Positions 1 through 4,090 of a stretch of DNA of 5,439 nucleotides are shown piece by piece. The stretch lies in NCBI GenBank assembly GCA_949286295.1, contig CASECK010000072.1, positions 1-5,439 on the forward strand, in the 5' to 3' direction. Position numbers and translations under genes: made by a program. The stretch is from an uncultured bacterium. GTDB lineage: Bacteria > Bacillota > Clostridia > Oscillospirales > Oscillospiraceae. A model generated the notes under the pieces. That model saw only the letters and a list, made by a program, of their open reading frames with translations, did not search any database and had not been told where the DNA came from. Numbering within the stretch: the stretch's first letter is position 1; every line of letters begins with the position of its first letter.

Positions 1-9
1 CGTTTTCGC

Positions 10-225
10 TCAGAGGGAGGCAAAGACGCAGATGCTCTGGGCGTTAATCTGCGGGGGGATGCTGGCGGTCATGACGCCGTTATAGACGATGCGCACCTGA
101 TCCCCGGCGCTGAGGTTGACGGTGGAGTGGTTGGTATGCACCAAGACCTCCTGGCTGTTGCTGTTGTCCCGGACCAGGACCTGGGTGCCCCAGGCCTGGA
201 CCACGGTGGCGAGCATAGTGACCAT
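10..225 (-). CDS. Small protein of unknown function, possible OB-like beta barrel
   Basis: I do not recognise this 71-residue protein with confidence. The ATG at 225 has GAGGTG five bases upstream, better placed than the second Met at residue 4. The TGA stop lies at 10-12. There is no signal peptide, membrane helix or cysteine cluster (one Cys, at 66). The pattern suggests short beta strands: MLATVVQAWGTQVLVRD (4-20), EVLVHTN (26-32), GDQVRIVYNG (41-50) and a closing strand near 62-68. Polar turns and an IPPQINA stretch (56-62) separate them. The GDxVxIxYNG motif followed by a Pro/Gln turn resembles, from memory, small DUF3221-like OB-type domains; that link is weak. It lies 74 bases after tmk on the same strand and may be the last gene of that unit. 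The clear ribosome binding site and protein-like composition argue for a real gene. Confidence 0.72.
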   Translation of the reverse strand: MVTMLATVVQAWGTQVLVRDNSNSQEVLVHTNHSTVNLSAGDQVRIVYNGVMTASIPPQINAQSICVFASL

Positions 226-248
226 AGTAACACCTCATAGCTGGAATT

Positions 249-267
249 GCCCCCGTGCAAAGGGGGC
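249..267 (-). other. GC hairpin between tmk and the 71-aa gene
   Basis: GCCCCC (249-254) and GGGGGC (262-267) form a 6-bp perfect stem with a 7-base loop, about 33 bases after the tmk stop. The minus-strand sequence after it is AATTCCAG, with no run of T, so it is not a standard terminator. It may act as an attenuating or stabilising hairpin, or be chance in GC-rich DNA. Confidence 0.35.
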
Positions 268-299
268 CACAGCATCCTATGCCACCCCCGCCGCCCCGG

Positions 300-929
300 T
301 CACAAAAGCGCCTGGACCTGCGCCCAGATTTCACCGGCCAGCCGCTCCACATCCTGGTCCCCGGGGATGACCACCACGCGCTCCTGGTCCCGCAGCCGCT
401 CGAAGGCCCGGAAGTATTGCTCTCTGGTGCGGGTCAGCCGCTCCCGGGTCTCAAACAGCTCCACCCCCGCCCGGTTCCGGGCGATGCGCTCCAGGGCCAG
501 CTCCGGCTCCACGTCTAAAAAGAGGGTGGCGTCGGGACGCAGCAGGCTGGCGCAGGGGCGGTTGGCCTCGATGACCCACTCCAGGGGCAGGTCCACGCTC
601 TGGTAGGCATAGGAGGAGAAGTAGTAGCGGTCGCTCAGGACGGTCATCCCCTCCGCAACGGCCCGGCACAGCCCCTTCTCCCGGTCCAGCAGGTGGTCCA
701 GCCGGTCGGCCACGAACAGGGGGGCCACCACCCGGCTGTCGCAGGACACCTGCCCGGTGAGCACCTGGCGCAGCAGCCGGCCGATGGGGCCGCCGGTGGG
801 CTCGCAGGTGGTGAGGACGGGCCGGCCCGTTCGCTCTAACTGCTGGGCCAGCAGCCGCAGCTGGGTGGATTTTCCGCTGCCGTCGATGCCCTCCAGGGCA
901 AAGAAACGGCCGGGATGTTGGGCTGTCAT
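300..929 (-). CDS. tmk: Thymidylate (dTMP) kinase
   Basis: Tmk phosphorylates dTMP to dTDP with ATP in the cytoplasm, a required step towards dTTP. The protein of 209 residues is of normal length. The P-loop GIDGSGKST is at 14-22, preceded by FFALE as in the family. The substrate-site motif appears as CEPTGGPIG (42-50), where many bacterial enzymes have REPGGT. FVADRLDHL (72-80) and the DRY signature SDRYYFSSYAYQ (99-110) are clear. A LID-like stretch with Arg residues (ERIARNR) precedes ELFET. The ATG at 929 is set by AGGAGG at 936-941. The gene lies 81 bases after alaX with no visible promoter between them, so the two are probably cotranscribed. The EPTGGPIG variant resembles a divergent branch of the dTMP kinase family, so a somewhat different nucleotide preference, or a second tmk elsewhere, is possible. 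Confidence 0.93.
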   Translation of the reverse strand: MTAQHPGRFFALEGIDGSGKSTQLRLLAQQLERTGRPVLTTCEPTGGPIGRLLRQVLTGQVSCDSRVVAPLFVADRLDHLLDREKGLCRAVAEGMTVLSDRYYFSSYAYQSVDLPLEWVIEANRPCASLLRPDATLFLDVEPELALERIARNRAGVELFETRERLTRTREQYFRAFERLRDQERVVVIPGDQDVERLAGEIWAQVQALL

Positions 930-935
930 AGGTAT

Positions 936-941
936 CCTCCT
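936..941 (-). promoter_or_regulatory. tmk ribosome binding site
   Basis: A perfect AGGAGG on the minus strand lies 6 bases before the ATG at 929. It overlaps a possible in-frame GTG start at 944, which would place the binding site inside the coding region. The ATG at 929 is therefore chosen. Confidence 0.9.
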
Positions 942-1010
942 CACAGGGGCGCGGACGGGCGCCCGAAATCTTCCCTTCTGCCGCGCCGGGCGGAGGCCGC
1001 CGGGGCGGGC

Positions 1011-2159
1011 CTATGCCAGACGCTGGAAGAAGGACAAAATGGCCTCCCGGCTGGCCTGGACGCGGCCTTGCACAAAGTCTGGCTTTCCGCCCCCCCGGCC
1101 GTCCAGGGCCTGGTTGAGCTGCCTGGTCAGGGCGCGCAGGTCGCCTCCGGCCAGACCCATGGCGTATTGATAGCCCTCTCCGTCCGCGCCGGAGAAGCAG
1201 GCGCACCGGCCGCCGCAGCGGCGCAGTACCGCGCCGCACAGCCGGCGCAGGGCGTCGGGGGAAAGCCCGTCCTCAAACAGGAGCACGTCCCCCGCCCCGG
1301 CGTGGACCTGGGCCAGGGCGGCAAAGCGGCTGTCCTCCAGGGCGGCCGCCCGGGCCTTCAGGGCCTCGTTCTGGGCCAGCAGCCGCTCCACCGCCCCGCC
1401 GGTCTCGAAGACCTTGGCGGACAGCAGGCGGGAGACACGGCTGTTCTGGGCCTGGACCTGATTGAGATAGGCCATGGCCCGGCCGCCGCACACCAGCTCG
1501 ATGCGGCAGCCCTCCCGGAATTTCTGGACGGACAGCAGCTTCACCAGCCCCACCTGTCCGGCCCGGGCCACGTGGGTGCCGCAGCAGGCGCAGCAGTCCG
1601 CCCCCGGGAAGGTGACCAGGCGGACCGGACCGGAAATCTCTTTTTTGCTCCGGTAGGGGATGCTCTTGAGCGCGCTGGGGGAGGGGTAATCCACCTCCAC
1701 CGCGGCGTCCTGCCAGATATAGCGGTTGGCCTGCTCCTCCAGCCAGGCCAGCTGCCCCTCGTCCAGGGGGAGGCTGAGGTCGATGGTGACCACCTGGCCC
1801 CCCAGGTGAAAGCCCACGTTTTCACAGCCCCACCGCTGGTGGGCCAGGCCGGAGACGATGTGCTCCCCGGAGTGCTGCTGCATCAGGTCAAAGCGGCGCT
1901 GCCAGTCCACCTGGCCGTGTACCCGGGTCCCGGGGGTCAGGGGACCGCCGCAGGTGTGGACCACCCGGCCGTCCCGCTCGTGGACCTCCAGCACCGGGAC
2001 GCGGTCCAGCGTCCCGGTGTCCCAGGGCTGGCCGCCCCCCTCGGGGTAGAAGGCGGTGCGGTCCAGGGTGATTTCATAGCCTCCCTTGCCCGGCTCACAG
2101 GTGAGGACGGCGGCCTCAAAGCCGGTGAGAAAGGAGTTTTCTTCATACAGCCGTTCCAT
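1011..2159 (-). CDS. Alanyl-tRNA editing protein, AlaX-L-like with DHHA1 domain
   Basis: This is a free-standing relative of the alanyl-tRNA synthetase editing region. Such proteins hydrolyse tRNA-Ala wrongly charged with serine (or glycine) in the cytoplasm. The 382 residues have no aminoacylation domain. The AlaRS second-domain fold is marked by FYPEGGGQP (37-45). The zinc-binding editing site has HSGEH (His96, His100) and CCGTH (Cys192, His196), all intact. A helical linker near residues 220-270 leads to a C-terminal DHHA1 domain with GGGKPDFVQG (about 355-364). This is the long AlaX form rather than the short AlaX-S. The ATG at 2159 gives the usual MERLY start and has GGAGG 11 bases upstream, a slightly long spacing. 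It lies 144 bases after gpsA and 81 bases before tmk. Editing is inferred from the motifs; substrate preference cannot be read from the sequence. Confidence 0.92.
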   Translation of the reverse strand: MERLYEENSFLTGFEAAVLTCEPGKGGYEITLDRTAFYPEGGGQPWDTGTLDRVPVLEVHERDGRVVHTCGGPLTPGTRVHGQVDWQRRFDLMQQHSGEHIVSGLAHQRWGCENVGFHLGGQVVTIDLSLPLDEGQLAWLEEQANRYIWQDAAVEVDYPSPSALKSIPYRSKKEISGPVRLVTFPGADCCACCGTHVARAGQVGLVKLLSVQKFREGCRIELVCGGRAMAYLNQVQAQNSRVSRLLSAKVFETGGAVERLLAQNEALKARAAALEDSRFAALAQVHAGAGDVLLFEDGLSPDALRRLCGAVLRRCGGRCACFSGADGEGYQYAMGLAGGDLRALTRQLNQALDGRGGGKPDFVQGRVQASREAILSFFQRLA

Positions 2160-2171
2160 TGCTATCAGCGC

Positions 2172-2203
2172 CTCCGCAGGAGTTTCGCGTCCGCAGGCGC
2201 GAA
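2172..2203 (-). promoter_or_regulatory. Leader hairpins, one covering the alaX ribosome binding site
   Basis: Two small inverted repeats lie between the candidate promoter and the alaX ATG. TTCGCG pairs with CGCGAA around an 8-base loop (2184-2203). CTCC pairs with GGAG around TGC (2172-2182). The second includes most of the GGAGG ribosome binding site (2171-2175), which sits 11 bases before the ATG. CCTGCGGA occurs in both elements. A 4-bp stem is weak, so a control role is speculative. Confidence 0.3.
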
Positions 2204-2213
2204 GTCATCCAAA

Positions 2214-2243
2214 TATATACCCTTTGGGAAAATTCCGCCGCAA
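2214..2243 (-). promoter_or_regulatory. Candidate sigma-A-type promoter for alaX-tmk
   Basis: On the minus strand TTGCGG (2238-2243) is separated by 18 bases from TATATA (2214-2219). This is the only AT-rich pocket in the local non-coding sequence. It lies between the gpsA hairpin and the alaX start and would give a leader of about 45-50 bases. The -35 box matches the TTGACA consensus at only four of six positions, so this is a candidate only. Confidence 0.45.
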
Positions 2244-2270
2244 TCGAGGAGAACGTTCCGTGCGGCTTCC

Positions 2271-2299
2271 CCGGCCTGACGGCTTTGCCGTCAGGCCGG
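2271..2299 (-). terminator. Perfect 13-bp hairpin after gpsA, terminator-like but without U-tract
   Basis: CCGGCCTGACGGC at 2271-2283 and its exact reverse complement at 2287-2299 flank a 3-base loop. The hairpin starts 4 bases after the gpsA stop on the minus strand. The bases after it (GGAAGCCGCACGG) are not U-rich, so it is not a textbook intrinsic terminator. It could stall polymerase, end transcription with a factor, or protect the 3' end of the der-plsY-gpsA message. The structure itself is certain; its role is inferred. Confidence 0.5.
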
Positions 2300-2303
2300 A
2301 GGG

Positions 2304-3305
2304 TCAGCTCCAGCTCTCCTCTAACTCCGAGCGCTTGGAGCGCCCCATCAGGTCGGCGATGACGCCGTGGACGTCCCGGCCCTCGTAGAGCACCTCGTAG
2401 GCGGCCTGGGCGATGGGCATCTCCACCCCCACCTTCTGGGCCAGAGCGCGGGCGTTGGCGGCGGCGTAGTAGCCCTCCACCACCGCGCCCACCTCCCGGA
2501 TGGCCTCCTGGACCGGCTTGCCCTGCCCCAGCAGGATGCCGCAGCGGCGGTTGCGGGAGTGCATGGAGCAGCAGGTGACAATCAGGTCGCCCACCCCGGC
2601 CAGGCCGGTAAAGGTCTCTTTCCGGCCGCCCAGGGCCACCCCCAGCCGGGCCATCTCGGCCAGCCCCCGGGTCATGAGCAGGGCCTTGGTGTTGTCGCCG
2701 CAGCCCATCCCGTCGCAGCAGCCGGCGCACAGGGCGATGACGTTTTTCAGGGCGGCGCAGATTTCGGTGCCCACCTTGTCGTCGCTGGTATACACCCGGA
2801 AGCGCTGGTTCATGAACAGGTCCTGGACCTGTTCGGCCAGCTCCAGGCGGCTGGCGGCGGCCACCACGCCTGTGGGAATCTTCCGTCCCACCTCCTCGGC
2901 GTGGGAGGGGCCGGACAGGACCACCACCGGGCACCGGTCCTGGAGCTGCTCCTCGATGACCTGACTCATGCGCAGGCAGGTATCCTTTTCAATGCCCTTG
3001 GCCACGGATACCAGAATGGTGCCCGGGCCGGCCAGGGTCCTGAGCTGGGCAGCGGTGGAGCGCACGGCGAAGGAGGGGGTGGCGATGACCACCAGGCCGC
3101 AGCCCTTTACTGCCGCCATATCGGTGGTGAGCTTCAGCTCCCCGGGCAGAGGGACCCCCTTGAGCATGGGGTTCTCCCGGGTCTCCCGCAGGACACGGGA
3201 CTCCTCCCCGGTATAGGACCAGAGGGTGACGTCGTGGCCGTTTTCCAGCAGCAGCAGGGCCAGGGCGGTGCCCCAGGCGCCGCTGCCCAGTACGGTGATT
3301 TTCAT
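2304..3305 (-). CDS. gpsA: NAD(P)-dependent glycerol-3-phosphate dehydrogenase
   Basis: GpsA reduces dihydroxyacetone phosphate to sn-glycerol 3-phosphate in the cytoplasm, supplying the backbone for phospholipids. The 333-residue length is normal for the family. The N-terminal Rossmann domain has GSGAWGTALA (7-16), VVIATPS (72-78) and SVAKGIEKD (100-108). The GPSHAEEV loop is at 132-139. In the C-terminal helical domain ALKNVIA (185-191) carries the expected catalytic Lys187. GDNTKA (203-208) and a GLAGVGDL segment further on complete the active-site signature. The start MKITVLGSG is set by GGGAGG 7 bases upstream and places the nucleotide-binding loop at the usual distance from the N terminus. 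The gene follows plsY, whose product consumes G3P. In many spore formers spoIVA lies just downstream of gpsA; here an alanyl-tRNA editing gene takes that place. Confidence 0.97.
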   Translation of the reverse strand: MKITVLGSGAWGTALALLLLENGHDVTLWSYTGEESRVLRETRENPMLKGVPLPGELKLTTDMAAVKGCGLVVIATPSFAVRSTAAQLRTLAGPGTILVSVAKGIEKDTCLRMSQVIEEQLQDRCPVVVLSGPSHAEEVGRKIPTGVVAAASRLELAEQVQDLFMNQRFRVYTSDDKVGTEICAALKNVIALCAGCCDGMGCGDNTKALLMTRGLAEMARLGVALGGRKETFTGLAGVGDLIVTCCSMHSRNRRCGILLGQGKPVQEAIREVGAVVEGYYAAANARALAQKVGVEMPIAQAAYEVLYEGRDVHGVIADLMGRSKRSELEESWS

Positions 3306-3381
3306 GGTGATTCCTCCCTTATCTGTTATCGTGGAGTCTGCCGCCCTCGGGCGGCCGGGGCAAGCCCCGCCGCGCGGATAT
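3306..3381 (-). other. plsY-gpsA spacer with overlapping GC hairpins
   Basis: The 76-base spacer holds two inverted repeats on the minus strand. In the first, GCGGCGGGGC pairs with GCCCC and GCCGC (one bulged G) around a TT loop at about 3349-3371. In the second, GCCGCCC pairs with GGGCGGC around GA at about 3338-3353. They share the GCCGC arm, so only one can form at a time. No U-tract follows either. I see no convincing promoter. The gpsA ribosome binding site lies at 3313-3318. Confidence 0.45.
3313..3318 (-). promoter_or_regulatory. gpsA ribosome binding site
   Basis: GGGAGG on the minus strand is followed by a 7-base spacer (AATCACC) and the ATG at 3305. It decides in favour of this start over the longer open frame reaching back to 3572 inside plsY. 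Confidence 0.9.
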
Positions 3382-4089
3382 TCACGGTCCCCTGCGGTGC
3401 AGGGAGAACTTGTTCTCGGTTCCGTGGAGCAGCCGGGAGATGTTTCCCTGGTGCATGAATACCACCAGCCCCCCCAGCAGCAGGCCCAGCAGGGTGAGCA
3501 CCGGGTTTCGGTAGACAAAGAAGGTGGCCACGGGGAAGCTGGCCCCCGCCCAGATGGAGCCCAGGGAGACATACCGGGTGAGGACAGCCAGCACCAGAAA
3601 GCCCCCCCACACCACCAGGGCCACCCGCCAGTCGATCAGGATGGCGACGGTCCCGCCGGACAGGATGCCCTTGCCCCCCTTGAAGTGGAACATAAAGGGG
3701 AACATATGGCCCAGCAGGCAGAACATACCCGCCCAGTATTTTCCCAGTACGACCCAGAGCCCGGCGCCCTGGGCCAGAACGCCGCCCAGGACCCATGTGC
3801 CAAACAGCACGGCCACGACCGCTTTCCCCACGTCCAGCAGAATCATCACCAAAGTCAGCGGCCCACCGAAGGTGCGGTAGAAGTTGGTCAGGCCGGCGTT
3901 GCCGCTGCCGTGGTTGCGCACATCATCGTGGAGGATGTACTTGGAGACGATGACCGCTCCGTTGAAGCAGCCGCAGAGATAGGAGACTGCCGCCACCAGG
4001 AGCGCGTAACCCGCCACGGTCCGAATTAGGGCGCCCACGCTGCCCAGGTCCTGCTCCAGCCAGAATAGACAGTCATACAGCGCTTCCAT
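3382..4089 (-). CDS. plsY: Acyl-phosphate:glycerol-3-phosphate acyltransferase PlsY
   Basis: PlsY is an integral membrane enzyme that transfers an acyl group from acyl-phosphate to position 1 of sn-glycerol 3-phosphate, giving lysophosphatidic acid. The three conserved cytoplasmic loops of the family are all visible: GSGNAGLTNFYRTFG (61-75), GHMFPFMFHFKGGKG (127-141) and HQGNISRLLHGTENK (213-227). An SYLCGCFNGA motif lies at 36-45. Hydrophobic stretches near 25-50, 77-105, 109-134, 147-171 and 197-213 fit a multi-pass protein. At 235 residues it is somewhat longer than typical members (about 190-215), mainly through roughly 25 extra N-terminal residues. The start is nevertheless well supported by AGGAGGGG in the end of der. 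gpsA, which makes its substrate, follows after 76 bases. Bases 3383-3572 also read open in the gpsA frame, but that is out-of-frame shadow. Confidence 0.96.
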   Translation of the reverse strand: MEALYDCLFWLEQDLGSVGALIRTVAGYALLVAAVSYLCGCFNGAVIVSKYILHDDVRNHGSGNAGLTNFYRTFGGPLTLVMILLDVGKAVVAVLFGTWVLGGVLAQGAGLWVVLGKYWAGMFCLLGHMFPFMFHFKGGKGILSGGTVAILIDWRVALVVWGGFLVLAVLTRYVSLGSIWAGASFPVATFFVYRNPVLTLLGLLLGGLVVFMHQGNISRLLHGTENKFSLHRRGP

Positions 4090-4090
4090 G

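Noticed and set aside
132..139. His in the GPSHAEEV motif of GpsA (residue numbers given) as an active-site change
   Set aside because: Both Phe and His occur at this place in the family, His being common in Firmicutes, so it is not unusual.
230..259. Possible promoter TTGCAC-15-TATGAG before the 71-aa gene
   Set aside because: The spacing is too short and the proposed -10 box overlaps the ribosome binding site, leaving no room for a transcript leader.
930..944. Upstream GTG start for tmk at 944
   Set aside because: It would put the AGGAGG ribosome binding site inside the coding sequence and add five residues not typical of the family.
956..965. CGGGCGCCCG palindrome between alaX and tmk
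   Set aside because: A loopless 10-base GC palindrome is expected by chance in such GC-rich sequence and has no supporting context.
451..1239. A 262-codon minus-strand frame overlapping tmk and the end of alaX
   Set aside because: It is an out-of-frame reading rich in Arg, Gly and Pro, and both overlapped genes have full family motifs in other frames.
915..2279. A 454-codon open frame on the plus strand opposite alaX and tmk
   Set aside because: It is antisense to genes with clear family motifs. Its Gly/Ala/Pro/Gln-rich translation is typical of the non-coding strand of GC-rich genes, and it has no recognisable domain.
2367..3458. A 363-codon plus-strand open frame opposite gpsA
   Set aside because: The translation is low-complexity (many Gly, His, Gln, Ala) and mirrors gpsA codons. 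GpsA itself is unambiguous on the other strand.
3306..3572. N-terminal extension of gpsA reaching back into plsY
   Set aside because: The extra 89 codons are the out-of-frame reading of plsY, and a proper GGGAGG lies 7 bases before the ATG at 3305, where the Rossmann motif begins.
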